Assembly (NCBI RefSeq): GCF_001886695.1
Contig: NZ_CP018097.1
Span: 2,251,001-2,315,000, forward strand
From: Aurantiacibacter gangjinensis
Lineage (GTDB): Bacteria; Pseudomonadota; Alphaproteobacteria; Sphingomonadales; Sphingomonadaceae
Length of the DNA stretch: 64,000 nt
Direction of reading: 5' to 3'
Shown: positions 55,151-64,000 of the stretch, piece by piece
How the letters are laid out: the number at the start of each line of letters is the position of its first letter
Numbering within the stretch: the first letter of the stretch is position 1
Translations under genes and position numbers: made by a program
Notes under the pieces: generated by a model
What the model was told of the DNA's origin: nothing
Databases searched by the model: none
Seen by the model: the letters and a program-made list of their open reading frames with translations, nothing else

Positions 55151-57297
55151 GTCTCGCCCTCGATCTCTTCGCCCGCAGGGGGCATGTTATGCCCAAGCAG
55201 GCGCAGCAGGTCTGCCGCCGCTTCCACCACATTGGTACCGGGGCCGTAGATCCCCTGCACACCGGCGCTCTTAAGAAACTCGTAGTCCTGCGGCGGGATG
55301 ACGCCGCCTGCCACCACCTTGATGTCCGCGCGACCAGCATCGCGCAGATGCTGTATCAGCTCGGGGATCAGCGTCTTGTGGCCTGCCGCCAGAGAGCTGG
55401 CGCCGACCGCATCGACATCATGCTCCAGCGCCATCTTCGCGGTTTCTTCGGGCGTCTGAAAAAGCGGACCCGAAATGACCTCGAAGCCTATATCGGCAAA
55501 AGCGGAGGCGATGACATTAGCGCCGCGATCATGCCCGTCCTGTCCCATCTTGGCGACGAGGATGCGCGGAGCATGCTCCAGTCGCCGGGCCACAGCCTGC
55601 ACACCGTCGACAACCTGCTGGTAGCGATCATCGCCCTCGTAGGCTGCCGAATAGACGCCCTTTACCGGCTGCGGCACCGTGTCGTAGCGACCGAATGCCT
55701 CTTCCATCGCGGCGGAGATTTCGCCCAGTGTCGCATCGGCGCGGGCCGCCTCCACAGCAAGAGCTAGCAGGTTGTCCGTTGCACGCGCGCCTGCCGTCAC
55801 GGCAGCAAGAGCCGCTTGGCACGCCTCCTCATCACGCCCCGCACGCACATCGCGCAGACGCGCTATCTGGCTTTCCCGCACGGCATGGTTGTCGATGTCG
55901 AGAGTGTCGATGTCATCCTCGGCATCGCGGCGGTATTTGTTAACACCGACGATCACAGTCTCGCCCTTGTCGACGCTGGCTTGCTTCGCGGCGGCGGCTT
56001 CCTCGATGGCGGCTTTTGGCGCGCCGGATGCGACATAGGCGGTCATCCCGCCAGCCGCTTCCACCTCGTCCAGCAGCTTTCGCGCTTCCTCGACCAGCGC
56101 ACTGGTGAGGCTTTCGACATAATAGCTGCCGCCCAGCGGATCGGCGACATTGGTAATGCCCGTCTCCTCCTGCAGCACCAGCTGAGTGTTGCGGGCAATG
56201 CGGGCGGAGAAATCGGTGGGCAGCGCGATGGCCTCGTCCAGCGCATTGGTATGGAGCGACTGCGTGCCGCCCAGCACGGCGGCCAGCGCCTCGACCGTTG
56301 TCCGGATGACGTTGTTGTAGGGGTCCTGCTCTTGCAGGCTGACGCCTGAGGTCTGGCAGTGGGTGCGGAGCATCTTCGACTTGGGGTTCTGCGCGCCCAG
56401 CCCGTCCATCACATCGTGCCACAGCGCGCGGGCGGCGCGCATCTTGGCGATCTCCATGAAGAAGTTCATGCCGATGCCCCAGAAGAACGAAAGGCGCGGC
56501 GCGAAGGCGTCGATATCGAGCCCCGCTTCCATGGCGCGCTTGGCGTATTCCTTGCCGTCGGCGATGGTGAAGGCGAGCTCCTGCACGGCGGTCGCCCCGG
56601 CCTCGTGCATGTGATAGCCGCTGATCGAAATGCTGTTGAAGCGCGGCATGTGCTGCGAAGTGTAGGCGATAATGTCCGACACGATCCGCATCGATGGCTC
56701 GGGCGGATAGATGTAGGTGTTGCGGACCATGAACTCCTTGAGAATGTCGTTCTGGATGGTGCCGGAAAGCTTTTCCCGCGGCACGCCCGCGCGCTCTGCG
56801 GCGACGATATAGAACGCCATCACCGGGATCACCGCGCCGTTCATCGTCATGGAGACGGACATGGCATCGAGCGGGATCTGGTCAAACAGGATCTCCATGT
56901 CGCGCACTGTGTCGATTGCGACGCCTGCTTTGCCGACATCGCCGACAACGCGCGGATGATCGCTGTCATAGCCGCGATGCGTAGCGAGATCGAACGCAAC
57001 GCTCAGCCCCTTCTGCCCGGCGGCAAGGTTGCGGCGGTAGAAGGCGTTCGACTCCTCGGCAGTGGAGAAGCCCGCATATTGCCGGATCGTCCACGGGCGG
57101 CCGGTATACATGCTGGCATAGGGGCCGCGGGTGAACGGTGCGAAACCGGGCAGGCCGGGGTCGAGACCGTCTGTATCCTCCGCCGTATAAAGCGGCTGCA
57201 CGGCAATCCCCTCTGGCGTGTGCCATGTCAGGTCGCGGCCCTTGACTTCCTTGGCGGCCTTTTCGTGCCAGTCTGATTTGGTCGGTTTGTCTGTCAT
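55147..57297 (-). CDS. scpA: Methylmalonyl-CoA mutase
   Basis: A 716-residue B12-dependent mutase that converts methylmalonyl-CoA to succinyl-CoA. The N-terminal catalytic domain ([31 protein letters not shown]) is followed by the B12-binding domain with [11 protein letters not shown] (DxHxxG) and GGVIPPQDY. It is the single-chain type. Read from ATG 57297. It is part of the propionate pathway with pccA, pccB and the epimerase. Confidence 0.96.
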   Translation of the reverse strand: MTDKPTKSDWHEKAAKEVKGRDLTWHTPEGIAVQPLYTAEDTDGLDPGLPGFAPFTRGPYASMYTGRPWTIRQYAGFSTAEESNAFYRRNLAAGQKGLSVAFDLATHRGYDSDHPRVVGDVGKAGVAIDTVRDMEILFDQIPLDAMSVSMTMNGAVIPVMAFYIVAAERAGVPREKLSGTIQNDILKEFMVRNTYIYPPEPSMRIVSDIIAYTSQHMPRFNSISISGYHMHEAGATAVQELAFTIADGKEYAKRAMEAGLDIDAFAPRLSFFWGIGMNFFMEIAKMRAARALWHDVMDGLGAQNPKSKMLRTHCQTSGVSLQEQDPYNNVIRTTVEALAAVLGGTQSLHTNALDEAIALPTDFSARIARNTQLVLQEETGITNVADPLGGSYYVESLTSALVEEARKLLDEVEAAGGMTAYVASGAPKAAIEEAAAAKQASVDKGETVIVGVNKYRRDAEDDIDTLDIDNHAVRESQIARLRDVRAGRDEEACQAALAAVTAGARATDNLLALAVEAARADATLGEISAAMEEAFGRYDTVPQPVKGVYSAAYEGDDRYQQVVDGVQAVARRLEHAPRILVAKMGQDGHDRGANVIASAFADIGFEVISGPLFQTPEETAKMALEHDVDAVGASSLAAGHKTLIPELIQHLRDAGRADIKVVAGGVIPPQDYEFLKSAGVQGIYGPGTNVVEAAADLLRLLGHNMPPAGEEIEGET

Positions 57298-57323
57298 CTC
57301 AAATCTCGAAAACATCCCCCAAC

Positions 57324-57416
57324 CCGCTCACCCTGAGCTTGTCGAAGGGTTGTCCTTCACTTTCTGCGCCGCGCCCGAAGAAAAAGCAGTCCTTCGACAG
57401 GCTCAGGACGAGCGGG
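57324..57416. repeat. REP-like element (copy 3)
   Basis: Ends are complementary: CCGCTCaCCCTGAGCTTGTC and its near-complement ending in GGCTCAGGACGAGCGG. CGAAGG and CCTTCG lie further in. The same blocks occur at 48.4 kb. It separates the mutase gene from the epimerase gene and probably folds into a long hairpin in the mRNA. Confidence 0.65.
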
Positions 57417-57431
57417 AAGAGGGGGCAGTTT

Positions 57432-57878
57432 TTAGTGACCATCACCACGCGGAGTCTCCATGATCTCGGTCAGCTGGCCCATCATGTCCTTGGGGTGGAG
57501 GAAGAAAATCGGCGTGCCGTGCGCGCCTGTGCGGGTGGGCCCGAGGATGCGCTTGCCCTGCCCCTCGAACCAGCTGCGCGCCTCGGCAATGTCCTCGACC
57601 TCGAAACAGACATGATGCTGCCCGCCCAGCGGGTTCTTTTCGAGAAACTTGTGAATGGGCGAATCCTCACCCAGCGGTTCGATCAGCTCGATCTGCGTGC
57701 CCTTGCCGACCTCGCCATGCGCGTCGGGCGTATCGACGAAGCAGACCTTCACCCCCTGCGCGGGCAAGTCGAACGGTTCGGTGGTGGCGGTCGCACCCAT
57801 CGTCTCGCGGTAATGCGCTACCGACTCTACGATCGAAGGTGTTACGACACCGATGTGGTTGAGGCGACCGAGTTTCAT
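57432..57878 (-). CDS. mce: Methylmalonyl-CoA epimerase
   Basis: A 148-residue vicinal-oxygen-chelate protein. Metal ligands fit His8 (LNHIGVV), His88/89 (GGQHHVCFE) and a Glu near residue 138 (QLTEIME). It interconverts the two methylmalonyl-CoA isomers between PccAB and the mutase. Its ATG overlaps the stop of the preceding small gene. Confidence 0.95.
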   Translation of the reverse strand: MKLGRLNHIGVVTPSIVESVAHYRETMGATATTEPFDLPAQGVKVCFVDTPDAHGEVGKGTQIELIEPLGEDSPIHKFLEKNPLGGQHHVCFEVEDIAEARSWFEGQGKRILGPTRTGAHGTPIFFLHPKDMMGQLTEIMETPRGDGH

Positions 57879-58270
57879 GAGAAAAGCACCGGAAACATGT
57901 TCCCTTGCACGCCCCGACCGCTAGCGCTGCCTACATCCTTTCGCATGTCGCCAAGAACTTCCGTCAGTCGAAACTGCGCGATGATGCCTTTCAAGCTATC
58001 GCTCTGCTCGAAGAGTGTAGCAAGCTTCTCAAGAACAATCGGAGAGCCATACAACGCAATCAGACTCTTTGCGTGGGCTAGAGCTCTTTTCGCTTCAATC
58101 TCATCTTCAGCCTTTGCGTGTGCCGATAATGAAAGCGCGGCTAGAAAGGCGTTGTATGCATCGCGCTGATTGGCCTTTCTCAAACGATGATTTTCAAGAG
58201 CCTTAGCGCTGAAAAACTGGCCTACTGCCCCCACAAGGACGCCAAAAAGACCTACTAAAGCTATCTCCAC
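57875..58270 (-). CDS. Small membrane protein of unknown function, low GC
   Basis: A 131-residue protein starting with GTG (58270) after GAGGTG. It has one N-terminal membrane helix (LVGLFGVLVGAVGQFFSAKAL) and a helical cytoplasmic part. A hand count of 58021-58260 gives 117 of 240 G+C (49%), against 67% in the neighbouring line 58321-58380. Insertion into a metabolic operon at different base composition suggests acquisition. No family recognised. Confidence 0.6.
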   Translation of the reverse strand: MEIALVGLFGVLVGAVGQFFSAKALENHRLRKANQRDAYNAFLAALSLSAHAKAEDEIEAKRALAHAKSLIALYGSPIVLEKLATLFEQSDSLKGIIAQFRLTEVLGDMRKDVGSASGRGVQGNMFPVLFS

Positions 58271-58279
58271 GTCAGCACC

Positions 58280-59812
58280 TCACAACGGCAGATTATCATG
58301 CTTCTTCCAAGGGTTCTCTAGGCTCTTGTTCGCCAGCTTCCGCAGCCCCAACGCGATCCGCCGCCGAGTCGAATGCGGATAGATCACCTCGTCGATATAG
58401 CCGCGTGACGCCGCCACGAATGGGTTGGCGAAGCGGTCTTCGTATTCCTTCGTTTTCTCGGCGATCTTGTCGGGATCGTCGCGGTCTTGGCGGAAGATGA
58501 TCTCCACCGCACCCTTTGCGCCCATCACGGCGATTTCGGCGGTCGGCCAAGCGTAGTTCAAATCGCCGCGCAGGTGCTTGCTCGCCATCACGTCGTACGC
58601 GCCGCCATAGGCCTTGCGGGTGATGACGGTAATCTTGGGCACGGTCGCCTCGGCATAGGCGAAGAGCAGCTTCGCGCCGTGCTTGATTATGCCGTTATGC
58701 TCCTGCGCCGTGCCGGGGAGGAAGCCGGGCACATCCACGAACGTCACGATCGGGATGCCGAACGCATCGCAGAAGCGCACGAAGCGCGCGGCCTTGCGGC
58801 TGGCATTGATGTCGAGCACGCCCGCCAGCACCATAGGCTGGTTGGCAACGAAGCCCACAGGCCTCCCCTCGATCCGGCCGAAGCCGGTGATGATGTTCGC
58901 GCCGAAACTGGGCTGGATTTCGAAGAACGTGCCCTCGTCCACCACCTTGGCGATGACTTCGTGCATGTCGTAGGGCTGGTTGGCATTGGCCGGGATCAAC
59001 GTGTCGAGGCTGTCCTCCATGCGGTCCCAGGGATCGTCGGTCGGCAGTTCGGGCAGGTCGGAGCGATTGCTGAGCGGCAGGAAGCCCATCAGCTCGCGCG
59101 CAGCGACCAGTGCTTCCAGATCGTTTTCCAGCGCGAGGTCGGCAACGCTCGTTTTGCTGGTGTGGACCACCGCCCCGCCCAGTTCTTCCTGCGTCACTTC
59201 CTCGTTGGTAACGGTTTTCACCACCTCAGGTCCGGTCACGAACATGTAGCTGCTATCCTTCACCATGAAGATGAAGTCCGTCATGGCGGGCGAATACACG
59301 GCGCCGCCCGCGCATGGCCCCATGATGAGCGAAAGCTGCGGCACCACGCCGCTCGCCAGCACGTTGCGCTGGAACACTTCGGCATAGCCGCCCAGCGAAG
59401 CTACGCCTTCCTGAATGCGCGCGCCGCCTGAATCGTTGAGGCCGATCACCGGCGCGCCCACCTTCATCGCGGTGTCCATCACCTTGCAGATTTTCTCCGC
59501 ATGGCGTTTGGACAGGCTGCCGCCGAAGACGGTAAAATCCTGAGAGAATACATAGACCAGCCGCCCGTCGATCGTGCCGCTGCCAGTGACGACGCCGTCG
59601 CCGGTGATCTTTTGCTCTTCCATGCCGAAATCGGTGCAGTCGTGCTCGACATAGGTGTCGAGCTCCTCGAAGCTGCCTTCGTCCAGCAGCACGTCGAGCC
59701 GTTCGCGCGCGGTCAGCTTTCCCTTAGCGTGCTGCGCGTCGATGCGCTTTTGGCCGCCGCCCATGCGGGCTGCCTCCCGGCGACGTTCCATCTCGGCGAT
59801 ATTGGCGCTCAT
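58280..59812 (-). CDS. pccB: Propionyl-CoA carboxylase beta subunit
   Basis: A 510-residue carboxyltransferase with the two crotonase-like halves: [27 protein letters not shown] and, in the second half, [17 protein letters not shown] and [15 protein letters not shown]. It transfers the carboxyl from biotin to propionyl-CoA. ATG 59812 gives [17 protein letters not shown]. It is first in the pccB-small gene-mce-mutase transcript and divergent from a holin gene. Confidence 0.95.
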   Translation of the reverse strand: MSANIAEMERRREAARMGGGQKRIDAQHAKGKLTARERLDVLLDEGSFEELDTYVEHDCTDFGMEEQKITGDGVVTGSGTIDGRLVYVFSQDFTVFGGSLSKRHAEKICKVMDTAMKVGAPVIGLNDSGGARIQEGVASLGGYAEVFQRNVLASGVVPQLSLIMGPCAGGAVYSPAMTDFIFMVKDSSYMFVTGPEVVKTVTNEEVTQEELGGAVVHTSKTSVADLALENDLEALVAARELMGFLPLSNRSDLPELPTDDPWDRMEDSLDTLIPANANQPYDMHEVIAKVVDEGTFFEIQPSFGANIITGFGRIEGRPVGFVANQPMVLAGVLDINASRKAARFVRFCDAFGIPIVTFVDVPGFLPGTAQEHNGIIKHGAKLLFAYAEATVPKITVITRKAYGGAYDVMASKHLRGDLNYAWPTAEIAVMGAKGAVEIIFRQDRDDPDKIAEKTKEYEDRFANPFVAASRGYIDEVIYPHSTRRRIALGLRKLANKSLENPWKKHDNLPL

Positions 59813-59972
59813 GCCCTCGTCTCTCCTCTCGAAATGCCCGTTGCATGGCGAGCGGATGCAGTCAAATCGGTTTCCGCGGCCATCGGTGGGCGGAAAAAGC
59901 GCTGTCCTACAGATGGCTGGGCGGCGCAGGCGGGTGGGCGAATCCAACGCAGACACAAAGGAACCGCCCGTC

Positions 59973-60386
59973 ATGGCCTTACTGGAATCGCTGATCGGCC
60001 CCATCGCATCGCTGATCGACAAGATCATCCCCGACAAGGAAGCCCGCGAGCGCGCCAAGCTGGAACTCATCCGCATGCAGGGCAGCCAGGAGATGGATAT
60101 GATCCAGGCGCGCCTTTCCGCCATCGTCGCCGAGGCGAACAGCCGCGATCCGTGGACCAGCCGCGCGCGGCCCAGCTTTCTCTATGTGATGTACACCATC
60201 ATGCTGTTCAGCATCCCGATGGGCGTGCTGAGCGCGTTCAACCCGTCCGCCGCCGCCAGCATCGGTGAAGGCATCACCGGCTATCTGCGCGGCCTGCCGG
60301 AGGAGCTCTACGCCCTCTTCGGCACCGGCTATCTCGGTTACACCGCCGCGCGCCAGTGGGGCAAGGTGAAGGGCGTGGAGCAGTAG
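59973..60386 (+). CDS. Three-segment holin, gene-transfer-agent type
   Basis: A 137-residue protein starting with an amphipathic helix ([18 protein letters not shown]), a charged helical stretch, then membrane segments ([19 protein letters not shown] and another near the C-terminus). This resembles the GTA holin of three membrane segments. The ATG is at 59973. No endolysin or capsid genes are near, so it is a stand-alone holin candidate for GTA release or a remnant. Confidence 0.7.
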   Translation: MALLESLIGPIASLIDKIIPDKEARERAKLELIRMQGSQEMDMIQARLSAIVAEANSRDPWTSRARPSFLYVMYTIMLFSIPMGVLSAFNPSAAASIGEGITGYLRGLPEELYALFGTGYLGYTAARQWGKVKGVEQ

Positions 60387-60509
60387 GCCAATCCGGCGCA
60401 GGCGGGCAAACGCGCCCCCCTGCGCCGAGCCGTAGCTTGGTGCGCTTTTACCCGATTTTCAGCTTGTGACGGCAAAGCCGCCCTCACGCGGCGAGAGGAG
60501 CGCGTCATC

Positions 60510-61088
60510 GTGCTGGATATACTGTCCCAGATTTACGATATCTTCATGCGCGGCGTCGGCATGGTCATCGGGCTGAGCGTTTTCCTGCTCGTGATGAAGC
60601 TGATGATCGACACCAAGATGGTGCCCTACAAATGGTTCGGCCGGTTCGTGCCGCGCCGGCTGGAACTCCCGCCGGAAATCGCATCGGACCCTGTAGGCGT
60701 CATCTACGTGTCGAATTGGTCGAACCTTTCGATCCCGCACCTGAAGCAAGGCCGCTATTTCGCGCAGCGGATAAGCATCCATAAAGAAGGCCTTTCGATC
60801 CGATCGCGCAGACCGAATTACTACTTTCAGAAGCCGATATTGCTGCCGTGGGACGGGTTGCGCGTCCACGCCTCCGACACACTGCTGGGCGGCAGATGGG
60901 TGGCGCTCAGCCATGATGATTTGCGCGAAGCCTATATCGTCATGCCCGAACAGCACATCGCATTTGCCATTCGCCATGGTGCTCCGTTGACGCTGCCGAG
61001 CGCGCAGGAGATGGCGAACCCGCCGCACCGCCGCCCCTCCACGCACGGCCCGACGGCACAGGGCGAACGCGAAATGGGCGTGCTGTAA
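60510..61088 (+). CDS. Membrane-anchored protein of unknown function
   Basis: A 192-residue protein starting with GTG (60510) after GAGAGGAG. It has one N-terminal membrane helix (about residues 13-31) and a soluble domain with a PH-like feel (YYFQKPILLPWDGLRV). The tail is Pro- and Arg-rich. No family recognised. It is between a holin and aroQ. Confidence 0.6.
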   Translation: MLDILSQIYDIFMRGVGMVIGLSVFLLVMKLMIDTKMVPYKWFGRFVPRRLELPPEIASDPVGVIYVSNWSNLSIPHLKQGRYFAQRISIHKEGLSIRSRRPNYYFQKPILLPWDGLRVHASDTLLGGRWVALSHDDLREAYIVMPEQHIAFAIRHGAPLTLPSAQEMANPPHRRPSTHGPTAQGEREMGVL

Positions 61089-61130
61089 ACGCGCTGTCCA
61101 TGCTGCCTGCGCTGCGCTAGGGCGACCAAC

Positions 61131-61565
61131 ATGGCCCACCTCATCTACGTCCTCAATGGTCCCAACCTCAACCTGCTCGGCTTGCGCGAGCCGGAGATTT
61201 ACGGGTCCGACACGCTGGACGATATTGCCGGCATGCTGGAAGACCGCGCACGCGAGCTCGATTGCGAAATCGACATGCGCCAGACCAATCACGAAGGCGT
61301 GCTGGTGGACTGGCTGCATGAAGCGCAGGCGGAGGGGGCGAAGGCGGTGCTGCTGAATGCCGCTGCGTTTACCCACACTTCCATCGCCCTGCTCGATGCC
61401 ATTCGCGCGATTGCTGTGCCCGTGATCGAGGTGCACCTGTCCGACCCACAGGCGCGTGAGGAGTTTCGCCATCGCTCCTATGTCGGCATGGCCGCCGTGG
61501 ACGAGGTCAAAGGCATGGGCGCGCGCGGATATGTCGTTGCGCTGGAGAAAGCGGCGGCGCTTTAA
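61131..61565 (+). CDS. aroQ: 3-Dehydroquinate dehydratase, type II
   Basis: A 144-residue type II dehydratase of the shikimate pathway. The signature NGPNLNLLGLREPEIYG (about residues 9-25) contains the catalytic Arg and Tyr region, and NAAAFTHTSIAL plus EVHLSDPQAREEFRH (His101) are in place. It commonly precedes accB-accC, as here. Confidence 0.96.
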   Translation: MAHLIYVLNGPNLNLLGLREPEIYGSDTLDDIAGMLEDRARELDCEIDMRQTNHEGVLVDWLHEAQAEGAKAVLLNAAAFTHTSIALLDAIRAIAVPVIEVHLSDPQAREEFRHRSYVGMAAVDEVKGMGARGYVVALEKAAAL

Positions 61566-61647
61566 AACGGCGCGTGCCCCTTGCCAGCCGCTGCCGCAGT
61601 CTCTAGCCCGCGAGGCTTGAGTTACAGTGATCGCGAATGGGGATTGC

Positions 61648-62144
61648 ATGCCTGACAAGAAGGGCGAAACCGCCCACAAGGGTGGACTGACCGTCGATAC
61701 TGCGCTGGTGCGCGAACTGGCGGATATCCTGGCCGAGACCGGCCTTACCGAAATCGAAGTGGAAGATGGCGATCGCATGATCCGCGTCGCGCGCGGCGGC
61801 GTGGCGGCAGCGCCAGCAGCCTATGCTGCGCCTGCTCCGGTGGCAGCGCCTGCTCCTGCTGCGGCAGCCCCGCAGGCAGACGGCGGCGAAGCGGCTATCA
61901 GCGCGGCTCCTGTCGACGCCATCAAATCGCCGATGGTTGGCACCGCCTACCTCGCGCCCGATCCCTCGTCCGCCAATTTCGTCAGCGTCGGCGACGCGGT
62001 GAAGAAGGACGACACGCTGCTGATCGTCGAGGCCATGAAGGTCATGAATCCGATCACGGCGGACAAGGATGGTACAGTGAAGGACATCCTTGTCGGCAAT
62101 GGCGACCCGGTCGAGTTCGACCAGCCGCTGGTCGTCATCGGCTA

Positions 62145-62145
<1 letters not shown>
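61648..62145 (+). CDS. accB: Biotin carboxyl carrier protein of acetyl-CoA carboxylase
   Basis: A 165-residue carrier with an N-terminal domain, an Ala-Pro-rich linker (about residues 53-80) and the C-terminal biotinyl domain with VEAMKVMN, whose lysine is biotinylated. It starts at ATG 61648. Its stop codon overlaps the accC ATG by one base. Confidence 0.96.
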
Positions 62146-63500
<1,355 letters not shown>

Positions 63501-63513
63501 GAAGCGCGACATC

Positions 63514-64000
63514 ATGCCCGAACTGATCGACATCGGCCTCCTGCTGGCGGGCTTCGTGCTGCTGGTGGTCGGCGGAGACTTGCTGGTGCGCGGCGCCGTG
63601 CGGCTGGCGGAGCGCTTGGGCCTCTCACCGATGTTGATCGGCCTCGTTATCGTCGGCCTCGGCACATCCGCGCCGGAACTGGCCGCGAGCGTGCAGGCGG
63701 CGCTGGCCGGATCTCCCGGGCTGGCGATCGGCAATATCGTCGGCTCCAACCAGGCAAACCTGTTGCTGGTGCTGGGCGTAACCGCGTTGATCGCGCCGCT
63801 CGTCGTGGAAAAGCAGGTGCTGTGGCGCGATGGCGGCGTCGGCCTGATAGCCTCGCTCGCCTTTGTACTCGCCAGCTTCACGCTGGGGCTGGACCGCATC
63901 ACGGCAACCGTCTTCCTTGTCGGTCTGGTCATCTATATCTACAGCGCCTACCGGCAGGAAGTCGCTGCAAAGGGCGCGCATGGTGCTGCCTATGACCGCG
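63514..64000 (+). CDS. Sodium/calcium exchanger family protein, N-terminal part
   Basis: The reading frame starts at ATG 63514 and runs off the window. Visible motifs are those of the CaCA family: GLGTSAPELAAS and GNIVGSNQANLLL, with hydrophobic segments starting at residue 5. It exchanges Ca2+ for Na+ or H+ across the inner membrane. Only the first 162 residues are seen. Confidence 0.88.
   Translation, partial: MPELIDIGLLLAGFVLLVVGGDLLVRGAVRLAERLGLSPMLIGLVIVGLGTSAPELAASVQAALAGSPGLAIGNIVGSNQANLLLVLGVTALIAPLVVEKQVLWRDGGVGLIASLAFVLASFTLGLDRITATVFLVGLVIYIYSAYRQEVAAKGAHGAAYDR

Overview
The window looks like a chromosomal piece of a GC-rich alphaproteobacterium of the order Sphingomonadales, most like the Erythrobacteraceae. 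This is inferred from gene content and protein character: paired acetate and propionate assimilation genes, a TonB receptor beside hydrolase and transporter genes, a NDUFS4-type complex I accessory subunit, DUF6456, a GTA-type holin and GAAC-N7-GAAC LexA boxes. No rRNA, prophage, insertion sequence or CRISPR array was seen.

Layout. 0-2.3 kb: the 5' end of rpsB, a small membrane-protein gene preceded by two LexA boxes, and the phosphatidylethanolamine pair pssA-psd. 2.3-25.5 kb: a C2 (acetate) region. It holds an ScfR/RamB-type regulator divergent from aceA, a 51-residue microprotein, glcB, a DcaP-like porin, acetyl-CoA synthetase with a CrbR-like regulator, a CrbS-like transporter/hybrid kinase, ActP with its DUF4212 partner, an exonuclease and a DUF294 protein. 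It ends with a TonB receptor, hydrolase and MFS cluster facing a TetR regulator. Together these cover acetate entry, activation, sensing and the glyoxylate bypass.

25.5-48.5 kb: tRNA-Tyr, rlmB, HU, lon, a class II aldolase, ybaB, dnaX, the SRP RNA flanked by two proteins that share a Cys-x25-Cys repeat, a complex I subunit, hrpB, a polyprenyl diphosphate synthase, chorismate mutase, a two-component system with a PepSY protein, a SIMPL protein, the ABC-F protein Uup, a large acidic protein of unknown role, a broken NTF2-like gene, DUF6456, an XRE regulator and a GT4 glycosyltransferase. 48.5-51.5 kb: secF, secD and yajC (order yajC-secD-secF in transcription). 51.7 kb: tRNA-Pro with a strong terminator.

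51.8-59.8 kb: a C3 (propionate) region with pccA, methylmalonyl-CoA mutase, its epimerase and pccB, interleaved with small unknown genes, one of clearly lower GC. 60-64 kb: a GTA-type holin, a membrane protein, aroQ, accB-accC and the start of a Na+/Ca2+ exchanger. The propionate genes feed succinyl-CoA into the TCA cycle and complement the glyoxylate bypass at the other end of the window.

The observations most worth checking are the tandem LexA boxes in front of the 66-residue membrane protein, the four-copy Cys-x25-Cys repeat around the SRP RNA gene, the aceA-glcB microprotein, the palindrome between scfR and aceA, the nonsense-interrupted NTF2-like gene and the REP-like elements.
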